Of a stretch of DNA of 64,000 bases, positions 57,355 through 64,000 are shown piece after piece. The notes beneath the pieces are model-generated. The model was not told the DNA's origin, made no database searches, and worked only from the letters and a program-made list of their open reading frames with translations. This stretch comes from an uncultured Eubacteriales bacterium (GTDB lineage Bacteria; Bacillota; Clostridia; Christensenellales; Aristaeellaceae). The stretch spans positions 26,057 to 90,056 of the forward strand of contig OMYT01000020.1 in assembly GCA_900315315.1 (NCBI GenBank), read 5' to 3'. Position 1 is the first letter of the stretch, and the number at the start of each line of letters is the position of its first letter. The position numbers and the translations under genes are program-made.

Positions 57355-60323
57355 TATTCATCCTCCTTTCCCGCGGGCTGCATTTTCATGATCACCTGCT
57401 CCTCAAACTCCGCCGGCGGCAGCGGTTTTGAGAAATAGAAGCCCTGTACCAGCGGGCATCCCAGCTTCTTCAGCATCTGAAGCTGCTCTTCCGTTTCTAC
57501 GCCCTCGGCTACCACCGGAATTTTCAGACTCCTGGCAATGCCCAGGATCAGTCCCACCAGGTGGGCGTCCTTTTCGTTCTCCCCGATTCGCCGGATGAAG
57601 GCCCGGTCCATCTTCAGCACATCCACCGGCATGGCGCTGAGCATGTTCAGCGAGCTGTATCCACTGCCGAAGTCGTCCATCTCGACCACATAGCCCTTCT
57701 GCCGCAGGCCTTCCACCACCCGGATAACCTGGTCCGCGTTTCCGGTATAGGCGGATTCGGTCACCTCCAGCTTGATCGTCCCCTGTCCCAGGTCGTTGTA
57801 GGCCAGCAACCGGTCCAATGCGCTCTCCAGCGCCGGGTCAAACACGTCCACCCGGCTCAGGTTCACCGACACCGGGATCGTCACGCCGTAGACATCCCGC
57901 CACCGTGCCACCTGCCTCGCTGCCTCGGCCCATACGTACCGGTCCACCTCGCCGACCTTGCCGCTCCGCTCAAACAGCGGAATAAAATCGTTCGGCGGGA
58001 TCATTCCCAGTTCCGGATGGTTCCACCTTACCAGGGCCTCTGCGCTCACCAGCTTCGGAGGGTCGCACTGGATATCAAACTGCGGCTGGTAATGTACTTC
58101 AAATTCGTAGCTGTTCAGCGCCCTGTACAGGTCGCCCAGCAGGCGCTGCTCATAGTTCTCCCGTTCCTGCATCTTCTGATCGAAAACGATCAGGTGTTCC
58201 TTGTAGCTGTCCTTTGCCATGCTGCAAGCCGTGCGGGCCCGGTCGAACATCTGCACCGCTTCCATCCCCTGCTGCCAGGGCATCACGCCCATCCGCAGCC
58301 GGATACCCGCGGAAGGCGCCAGCTCGTCGATCTTGCCCTGCAGCCTGTCGTACAGGGGATGCCAGTCTTCCCTGTGCGGGCAGTACAGATCAAACCGGTC
58401 CGCCTCGAAGCGCCCGGCGATGCCGCCGGCCTCCTTTGCTGCCGCGTGGATCTCATTGCCCAGCGTCTTCAGCACCAGGTCGCCGAAGCCGCGCCCGTTT
58501 GTCGCGTTCACGCTGTGGAACCGGTCAATGTTCAGCACCACCGCGTCCATCTGTTTTTCCGGATGCTCCCGCTGTATGCGTCCCGCATACTCCAGGAAAT
58601 AATCCCGGTTGTACAGCCCCGTCAGTTCGTCTGTCTCCGTCGCGTGGATCAGCTTTGCGGCCCGCCTGCCCCTGCGCATGCTCCGGATCATCAGGAACAG
58701 AATCACTGCCAGGAGCGCAACGATCACGCCGATCACGATCCAGACGTTTTCCCGGATGAAATCTTCCAGGGTAGTCTTCGCGTCCTCCGTCATATAGCGG
58801 CTCAGTGCCGTATTCACCGCCGCCTCCGGCACCAGGTCCGCCACCTTCGCCAGGATGGAATACATTGCAGGCTGTCCGCTTGCCACTGCAAAGCAGTATT
58901 CCAGTTCCTTGCCCGTAGACACCGTGGTCAGTCCCAGCCGCTCGCACTCCCGGGCGATGTTGTTGTACCGGTAGCTGCTGATCAGAACGCAGTCCGCCAC
59001 GCTCTTTGCCACCGCCTGCAGGCATTCCGCCGTTGTCGGGTAGTAGACCGTCCGCCAGTTGGGGAAATAATCCTTCAGCGTGCTTTCGTAGTTCGGGTTC
59101 CCCTCGTTCACCGCAACCACGACATGCTCCCGGTCGCCGAAAAGCTGCCGGTCTTTCTGCCGCACCACCGCAAACAGATCCGTTTCCATCAGCTCAGGGG
59201 TCAGGCACAGACCCATGTCCTCCGCGTCACCCGGGCTCAGATTCGCCGGGAAAGCGCAGTCGACTTCACCCCGCTTCATGGCTTCCATAGCGGCTCCCGC
59301 GGTAGGATAGGCCTTCGGCTCAAAATTGATGTGCGCGTTCATGACGCAGTCGGCCGCGATCTCCAGATAGTCCTTCAGTGCGCCGGTCAGTTCGCCCGTC
59401 TCCGGTTCCGTCGCACAGAAGGCCAGATATTCGTCCTGGTATCCGACCCGGATCGTCCCGTGCCCGTCCAGCCATTCCTTTTCCGCCGGGGTCAGGAACG
59501 CGTTCGCTCCGCGGATCACCAGGTGCTTGTCAAACAATTCCTGGCTGTAGTACCGGTTTTCTTCCTGGATCCGGGCCAGTGCCGTATCCAGTTCGCCAAG
59601 CAGTTCAGGCTGATTTTTCGCCACCGCAAAAAAGTAGTCGCTGGCTCCGATCCGGCAGATCGGTGTCGGCCGGTCCGGCTCTCTCGCCACGCCGGCCGTA
59701 AAGCTGTCCACCGTTACATAGGCGTCCAGTTCGCCCCGCTCCAGCATTCTGAGGGATTCGTCCTCGCCGCATGTGACCTCGACCACTTCGCTCTCCACCG
59801 CGTGGGCTTCCGCCCACTCCCGGTAGAACCCGGCCTGTACGCTTCCCGCGTTCACGCCGACCTTTTTCCCGTTCAGCGTCGTATAGTCCGTCGCAGTGAT
59901 TTCCGTGTTGGTATTGGCAACAAACAGGTAGTATTCCTCCGCGCCCATCGGCAGGGAGGGGAACAGCATGACATCCGCCCGCTCCGGCGTATAGCTCACG
60001 TCACTCATCAGGTCGATCTCGCCCCTGATCAGCATCTGCAGCAGTTCGGACCAGCTGCCCTCCACGTATTCATACTTCCATCCGGTGTAAGCGGCGATCT
60101 TTATCTGATATTCGTACGCGTATCCGCTCCTGCGCCCCAGGCTGTCCGTCGAGCAGAAAGCGGACTCGTACCAGCCGACGCGCACGACCTTCTCCGCCGT
60201 CTCCGTCTCTCCGGCAGCAGCCGGCAGCAGCAACACCGTCAGCAAAAGGCACAGCAAAAGACATGCAAGCCGTCTGGCACACATGCACCGGGTTTTCCCT
60301 GTAGTTTTCGCGCAACTCATCAT
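57354..60323 (-). CDS. Dual SBP_bac_3 - TM - degenerate GGDEF - EAL sensor protein
   Basis: Large receptor of 989 residues, likely a c-di-GMP phosphodiesterase controlled by an extracellular ligand. Order: signal or anchor (to about 38), two SBP_bac_3 domains (about 45-265 and 280-510), one helix (IVIGVIVALLAVILFLMI, about 530-548), GGDEF-like domain (DELTGLYNRDYFLEYAGR) whose active site reads FEADRF, thus inactive, and an EAL domain (about 735-985) with EALVRWNHP, VNLSRVDVFD, EVTESAY, MDDFGSGYSSLN, LKMDRAFI, VVAEGVETEEQ and VQGFYFSKP, all intact. Two adjacent ATG codons (60323, 60320) follow GCGAGGAAA; the second has better spacing. Confidence 0.95.
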   Translation of the reverse strand: MMSCAKTTGKTRCMCARRLACLLLCLLLTVLLLPAAAGETETAEKVVRVGWYESAFCSTDSLGRRSGYAYEYQIKIAAYTGWKYEYVEGSWSELLQMLIRGEIDLMSDVSYTPERADVMLFPSLPMGAEEYYLFVANTNTEITATDYTTLNGKKVGVNAGSVQAGFYREWAEAHAVESEVVEVTCGEDESLRMLERGELDAYVTVDSFTAGVAREPDRPTPICRIGASDYFFAVAKNQPELLGELDTALARIQEENRYYSQELFDKHLVIRGANAFLTPAEKEWLDGHGTIRVGYQDEYLAFCATEPETGELTGALKDYLEIAADCVMNAHINFEPKAYPTAGAAMEAMKRGEVDCAFPANLSPGDAEDMGLCLTPELMETDLFAVVRQKDRQLFGDREHVVVAVNEGNPNYESTLKDYFPNWRTVYYPTTAECLQAVAKSVADCVLISSYRYNNIARECERLGLTTVSTGKELEYCFAVASGQPAMYSILAKVADLVPEAAVNTALSRYMTEDAKTTLEDFIRENVWIVIGVIVALLAVILFLMIRSMRRGRRAAKLIHATETDELTGLYNRDYFLEYAGRIQREHPEKQMDAVVLNIDRFHSVNATNGRGFGDLVLKTLGNEIHAAAKEAGGIAGRFEADRFDLYCPHREDWHPLYDRLQGKIDELAPSAGIRLRMGVMPWQQGMEAVQMFDRARTACSMAKDSYKEHLIVFDQKMQERENYEQRLLGDLYRALNSYEFEVHYQPQFDIQCDPPKLVSAEALVRWNHPELGMIPPNDFIPLFERSGKVGEVDRYVWAEAARQVARWRDVYGVTIPVSVNLSRVDVFDPALESALDRLLAYNDLGQGTIKLEVTESAYTGNADQVIRVVEGLRQKGYVVEMDDFGSGYSSLNMLSAMPVDVLKMDRAFIRRIGENEKDAHLVGLILGIARSLKIPVVAEGVETEEQLQMLKKLGCPLVQGFYFSKPLPPAEFEEQVIMKMQPAGKEDE

Positions 60324-60401
60324 TTTCCTCGCTGGGACTCCTTGTTTCGTTGGATGATGGGGTTTTCTGAGATTCTGTCGGCAATAACCGTCATCCTGAT
60401 A

Positions 60402-60407
60402 AGTATA
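60402..60407 (-). promoter_or_regulatory. Extended -10 box for the SBP-GGDEF-EAL operon
   Basis: Minus-strand TGATATACT; a possible -35 (ttttgc) lies 17 bases upstream. Start predicted about 75 bases before the coding region. Confidence 0.5.
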
Positions 60408-60526
60408 TCATAGAATGTACATTTGCAAAACCATAGATGTTGCTTTCTGAACGATTCCCGGCCACAGAATATGGATCCTCTGCCGGGCAGGCGCCGCGTT
60501 CCCCTGTCTGGCGGCTTTCCCGCTGT

Positions 60527-62389
60527 TTATTCCGCCTGCTTTGCGGCAGGATCCGGAATAAATGAAAGTTGTTCCCCGATCTCATTCCCGGCCTCGGCCC
60601 GGCGAAGCTGATCGAAGTATTTCCTGTGGGTTTCCTCCAGGATCGTCCTGTAACCGTTGTCTCCGGTCTTGTCGAGGGTTTCCAGGAAAAGGTGTTCCCT
60701 GGAGGCCAGTTCGGGATGGATGCGAACCAGCGTAGCCATTCCCGTATTGGAGCAGGTACCGGCAACCCGCTTGTATTCCGCCATCAGGTTGGAGAATATC
60801 GCATCCGCCAGAAGAGAGCATTCCCCGGCACTCATCCGGTTGAAATGGTTCCGCGTCATCTCCCCGATCAGATCATTCACCACGTGAACTTTCGGCTCGA
60901 TCGCTGATGCAGCTTCCTCGCTGCTTTCGACAAAGGCCTTTTCTGCGTCGTCCAGGAGATCATTTATCAGTTCCTGAAGAATGCCCAACTCCTTTTTGCA
61001 GGTGTCTGAAAAGCTTGTGTTGTTCACAGACAGTTTTGTTGCGATATTGGAGATATTGACCGCCTGGTCACCCAGGCGTTCAAATTCCGTGGTGACTTTA
61101 TAATATTGGTTCAGCATGGAAACATGAAGGTCGCTCTTGAGATGCGGCAGCAATTCGACCAGATAGCGGCTCAGGTGATCCGTCAGCCGGTCAATCTGCA
61201 TCTCCTCCGCATCGATGATTTCCTGCCTCGCCGGATTGTATTCTTCCAGCTGCTGCTGCGCCCGCTCAAGATTCCCCCGAGAAAGGCTGAACATCGTCTT
61301 CAGCATATTATAACAGCTTTGAAGTGCCAATGCCGGCGTGGAAAAGAACACCGGGTTCAGCGCCTTGATCAGTTCTCCGTGCGAATCTTCCTTCTCCTTC
61401 TCCTTCCGGACAATCCGGCCGCTGAGTTTTTCATAGACAGGAAGCAGCGGGAACAGGCAGATCGCACAGCCCAGATTGAAAATCGTATTTGTATTGGCGA
61501 TCATGCCGGAGTTGACAGTCTGATCCCACAGCCCGTCAAGCAGGCCGAGATGATGGATGACCGTAATCACAACCAGGACCAGAACGGTTTTGCTCAGATT
61601 AAACAGAATGTTCACAACGCCAACCCGTTTTGCTTCCCGGTTTGCACCGATGTAACATACGATAGCCGTCGTCACGCAATCGCCGAGATAAATCCCGACA
61701 ATCACAGAATAGATCGCTTTGAAAGTGAGAAAACCGCTGGCTGAAAAAGCCTGAAGGATACCGATTGTCGCGGAAGAACTCTGCAGCACAAATGCCACAC
61801 CGGCGCCGGTAAGATACCCGAGAAGCGGATTGTCCCCCAGTCCGGAAAACAGCCGTTCCACCATGCCGGATTCCTGCAGCGTCTTGACGGCACTGGTCAT
61901 ATTCAGCAAGCCCGAAAACAGAATACCGAAGCCGATGGCAATATTGCCGATGGACTTGGAATTGCGGAATAATCTGGTCATAATCAGAATAATCCCGATA
62001 ATCAGCGCGATGGGCGCAAGGGTGGACGGCTGGAAAAAGCGCAGGAAAGAAGAATCTCCCGAAGCGTTCAGATCCAGCAGGCGGATGATTTGTCCGGTAA
62101 CTGTCGTGCCGACGTTGGCCCCGATAATAATACCCAGAGACTGGCGCAGGGACAGGATACCCGCCCCCACAAGGCCGGACGTAATGACGATGGTCGCCGT
62201 GGAAGACTGAATCAGAGCGGTGATTGCAACCCCGAGCACGAAGGCTTTCAGCGCGTTATCGGTCACTTTCTCCATGACTGTCTTGAGTGTTCCCGAAGAG
62301 TTTTCCTTCAGAGAATCGCCCATCAGACGCATGCCATAGAGAAACATGGCCAGGCCGCCGAGCAATGAAAGAATATCAAAAAAATTCAT
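60527..62389 (-). CDS. Na+/phosphate symporter with PhoU-like tail (NptA/YjbB family), copy 2
   Basis: Membrane protein of 620 residues, paralogous to copy 1 at 49938-51839. QSSTATIVITSG and VLQSSSATIGILQA are the paired Na/Pi motifs; ILSLRQSLGIIIGANVGTTVTG is the usual linker. PhoU-like helices follow residue 345 (YKVTTEFERLGDQAVNISNIATKLSV; NLMAEYKRVAGTCSNTG). The second PhoU repeat has VAGTCSN where copy 1 has VSDHCSN, losing the acidic residue usually used for metal binding. ATG 62389 follows CACGGAGGCTTT, 17 bases after the cyclase gene, so the two are co-transcribed. Confidence 0.94.
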   Translation of the reverse strand: MNFFDILSLLGGLAMFLYGMRLMGDSLKENSSGTLKTVMEKVTDNALKAFVLGVAITALIQSSTATIVITSGLVGAGILSLRQSLGIIIGANVGTTVTGQIIRLLDLNASGDSSFLRFFQPSTLAPIALIIGIILIMTRLFRNSKSIGNIAIGFGILFSGLLNMTSAVKTLQESGMVERLFSGLGDNPLLGYLTGAGVAFVLQSSSATIGILQAFSASGFLTFKAIYSVIVGIYLGDCVTTAIVCYIGANREAKRVGVVNILFNLSKTVLVLVVITVIHHLGLLDGLWDQTVNSGMIANTNTIFNLGCAICLFPLLPVYEKLSGRIVRKEKEKEDSHGELIKALNPVFFSTPALALQSCYNMLKTMFSLSRGNLERAQQQLEEYNPARQEIIDAEEMQIDRLTDHLSRYLVELLPHLKSDLHVSMLNQYYKVTTEFERLGDQAVNISNIATKLSVNNTSFSDTCKKELGILQELINDLLDDAEKAFVESSEEAASAIEPKVHVVNDLIGEMTRNHFNRMSAGECSLLADAIFSNLMAEYKRVAGTCSNTGMATLVRIHPELASREHLFLETLDKTGDNGYRTILEETHRKYFDQLRRAEAGNEIGEQLSFIPDPAAKQAE

Positions 62390-62406
62390 AAAGCCTCCGT
62401 GTAATT

Positions 62407-63828
62407 CTACTCCCTCTTCAGTTCCGGATATTTACGGTAAAAATTCCCCTTGTCCCGGTACATCTGTGCGTCAGCTTCCGACATCGCATCCCGCAGATCC
62501 ATCCCGGGCTGCAGAAGGCAGCCGCCCGCGGCAAAGCTGACATTTTCAAACAGCTCGGCTTTTTTTCTGATCTCGGCAATCTTTTCCTGCAAATCCTCTT
62601 CCGTTGTATCATGCATCAGGATCAGAAACTCATCCCCGCCCGCCCGGAAGATCTCCGCGCCAACAAAAGTACTCTGCAGGACCACGGCCGCGTTCTTCAG
62701 CAGCTGATCGCCGGCGACATGGCCCAGATGATCGTTTGTGTATTTCAGCCCGTTCATATCAGCGAACACGACGCCCATATGTCCCGGAGTCCCGTCCGGG
62801 TTCCCGCAAAGCTCGGCAATCCGGTCATTCATGGCGTTCCGGTTCATCACGCCGGTCAGGACGTCTGTTTTGCTCATTGTTCTGAGCTGCTCGATAAACA
62901 GATTGTTCGCAATCTCCGACGCAACAAAATAGGTGGTCAGTTCCAGCGTGTCCCGAATATGTCCGGCTTTTTCCGCCTGGAAGTTCGCCGCATAGAGATA
63001 GCCGAGCAGCCGCCCTCTGGAGTGAAGAGGGAACAGCACCAGGCGTTCCACTCCGGCATCCGTTAAGGATTTATACCACGCCGGGTTCCGTTCCCGGATC
63101 AGTTCCATTTCCTGCTCATTGCTGATGATGAGGCAGAAACTGCCCCTGAGAGTATCCGGCCAGGTCTCAGACAACGCATAAAAATCGTCATCCATATAAT
63201 TGTCCATCCAAGGGAGAACGGACCCGTTCGCCCTGGCCTGGGCGAGTACGGAAATCTTCCGCCGGGCCTCGTCTGTAAGCAGGATGCAGCAGAATTCAGC
63301 ATCACAGATTCCCCGGATATCTTCCATCACTTCCTGCGTAATATCCTGAAACGGCTTGTCCTCCCGCAGTTTAATGCAGGTACCGATGATGTCCATCGCA
63401 GTTTCCTGGGAAATATTCAGGTTGCTCAGGTTGCCATCCTTCTTCGGAATCAGTACCTGCGTGTACGTGCAGTAACCGATATCATCCCCGCCGCTTTCCA
63501 GCGGCATCAGGTACGCCATAATATCGAAAGGATAGCGGGGCATATGTACGCAGTTATGAAGCGGCTGCTTCTGCACGGCAGCACGAAAACAGACATCCTC
63601 GAAATTCAGGTCTTTCGGGATGTAGCGCGTGTATTCGCTGTTCGGGACGAATTCCACTTTTTTCTCGCTGCCGACATCCACCGCTCCGCCGGCCAGTTCC
63701 AGGGAATCCAGGTATTTCTGATTCCCGGTCACAATGCGGACCGTCCCACAGGTCCCGTCCGGCTTTTTTTCAACGGACAGCACGCAGGTCATCGGATCAA
63801 AGTGGTCAGTAAAGGCTCTCCAGTCCAT
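62407..63828 (-). CDS. GAF-like - GGDEF diguanylate cyclase
   Basis: Soluble signalling protein of 473 residues. The first 150 residues form a region I do not recognise (MDWRAFTDHFDPMTCVLSVEKKPDG...). Residues about 160-320 resemble a GAF domain (DIRGICDAEFCCILLTDEARRKISVLAQ ... VERLVLFPLHSRGRLLGYLYAANF). The GGDEF domain (about 325-465) has DVLTGVMNRNAMNDRI, DMNGLKYTNDHLGHVAGDQLL and FRAGGDEFLILM, active by sequence; no I-site. ATG 63828 follows TTGGAGGCGGTCTT. It is the first gene of a two-gene operon with the Na/Pi symporter. Confidence 0.93.
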   Translation of the reverse strand: MDWRAFTDHFDPMTCVLSVEKKPDGTCGTVRIVTGNQKYLDSLELAGGAVDVGSEKKVEFVPNSEYTRYIPKDLNFEDVCFRAAVQKQPLHNCVHMPRYPFDIMAYLMPLESGGDDIGYCTYTQVLIPKKDGNLSNLNISQETAMDIIGTCIKLREDKPFQDITQEVMEDIRGICDAEFCCILLTDEARRKISVLAQARANGSVLPWMDNYMDDDFYALSETWPDTLRGSFCLIISNEQEMELIRERNPAWYKSLTDAGVERLVLFPLHSRGRLLGYLYAANFQAEKAGHIRDTLELTTYFVASEIANNLFIEQLRTMSKTDVLTGVMNRNAMNDRIAELCGNPDGTPGHMGVVFADMNGLKYTNDHLGHVAGDQLLKNAAVVLQSTFVGAEIFRAGGDEFLILMHDTTEEDLQEKIAEIRKKAELFENVSFAAGGCLLQPGMDLRDAMSEADAQMYRDKGNFYRKYPELKRE

Positions 63829-63877
63829 AAGACCGCCTCCAAAGCAAAGGTGATCGGTTGTCTCGCTGCACGTTTAT

Positions 63878-63906
63878 ATTATACATTCACAGCACTGTTT
63901 TGTGAA
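63878..63906 (-). promoter_or_regulatory. Sigma-A promoter for the cyclase-symporter operon
   Basis: Minus-strand TTCACA (63901-63906), 17 bases, TATAAT (63878-63883). The -35 box lies at the edge of the hairpin pair described next. Confidence 0.75.
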
Positions 63907-63952
63907 GCCTCACACGACTAAAGTCGCGTGCTTCCGGGGGTTTAGTCCCCGG
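63904..63952. mobile_element. Hairpin pair like an IS200/IS605-family end (partial, at window edge)
   Basis: gaagc...gcttc encloses cacgact / agtcgcgtg at 63904-63933, and ccgggg / tccccgg forms a second hairpin at 63934-63952. The words cgactaaagtcg resemble the subterminal hairpins of IS200/IS605 and TnpB-only elements. No transposase or TnpB coding sequence is inside the window; the element would extend beyond 64000 or is only a remnant. Confidence 0.45.
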
Positions 63953-64000
63953 ACTTCCTTTCCACCATACAGCGGGAATTCAGCCTTTGGCAGCTTACGC

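Noticed and set aside
57561-60413. Very long plus-strand open frame (about 950 codons) opposite the SBP-GGDEF-EAL gene
   Set aside because: The minus-strand frame has every expected domain motif; the plus-strand translation is rich in His, Arg and Gln with no recognisable domains, typical of a codon-bias shadow.
36665-63828. c-di-GMP riboswitch in leaders of the signalling genes
   Set aside because: I looked for the conserved GEMM-type core in the intergenic regions and did not see one; a covariance search would be needed for a firm negative.

Overview
The window looks like a chromosomal segment of a GC-moderate (mid-to-high 50s percent by eye) anaerobic Bacillota of class Clostridia, probably a gut or rumen lineage. 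The reasons are purine-rich Shine-Dalgarno sites before most genes, many ABC sugar transporters, a FloA/NfeD operon, several c-di-GMP proteins and consensus sigma-A promoters. No rRNA, tRNA, CRISPR array or complete insertion sequence was seen. The genus cannot be set from the sequence alone.

Layout. (1) 1-3792: a carbohydrate ABC transporter (permease cut by the window edge, binding protein) and a divergent MsmK/UgpC-type ATPase; then a YitT/YczE-like membrane protein. (2) 4583-20439: a bacterial microcompartment (BMC) locus, almost all on the minus strand. It encodes two BMC-H and four BMC-P (EutN-type) shell proteins, a class II aldolase with a C-terminal encapsulation-type tail, a PduP-type aldehyde dehydrogenase, PduL phosphotransacylase, an iron alcohol dehydrogenase, a methylthioribose-kinase-like protein, a methylthioribose-1-phosphate-isomerase-like protein, a CoA-transferase pair, a CoA-disulfide-reductase-like flavoprotein, DhaK/DhaL, a FucU-type mutarotase and a LacI regulator. 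A ribokinase-family gene diverges from its distal end. (3) 20776-24521: a divergent ABC importer (binding protein, double ATPase, permease) facing the BMC operon across a shared promoter region. (4) 24782-36664: a second sugar locus with FucU, aldo/keto reductase, GatD-like dehydrogenase, XylB-like kinase, GatY/KbaY-like aldolase, a complete Rbs-type importer with two permeases, and a LacC-like kinase. (5) 36756-63828: signalling and envelope genes: seven c-di-GMP proteins, an esterase, MarR, CorC, ImmA/IrrE peptidase, NfeD-FloA, two Na/Pi symporters with PhoU-like tails, and a MATE transporter fused to a GHKL ATPase domain. The right edge has a hairpin pair like an IS200/IS605 end.

How the genes work together. 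My main inference is that the BMC is a metabolosome for 5-deoxy or 5-methylthio pentoses, the waste sugars of radical-SAM and polyamine/SAM chemistry. The imported sugar would be phosphorylated at C1 (MtnK-like), isomerised to a ribulose-1-phosphate (MtnA-like), and cleaved by the encapsulated aldolase to DHAP plus acetaldehyde or methylthioacetaldehyde. The aldehyde would be oxidised to acyl-CoA and acyl-phosphate, or reduced to alcohol by the iron ADH. Each step is a known family activity; their union inside a shell is the new part and is not proven here. Locus 4 fits galactitol/tagatose-type catabolism through tagatose-1,6-bisphosphate.

A second feature of note is a dispersed intergenic repeat (seven copies in long, intermediate and short forms) whose stems change in sequence but keep pairing.
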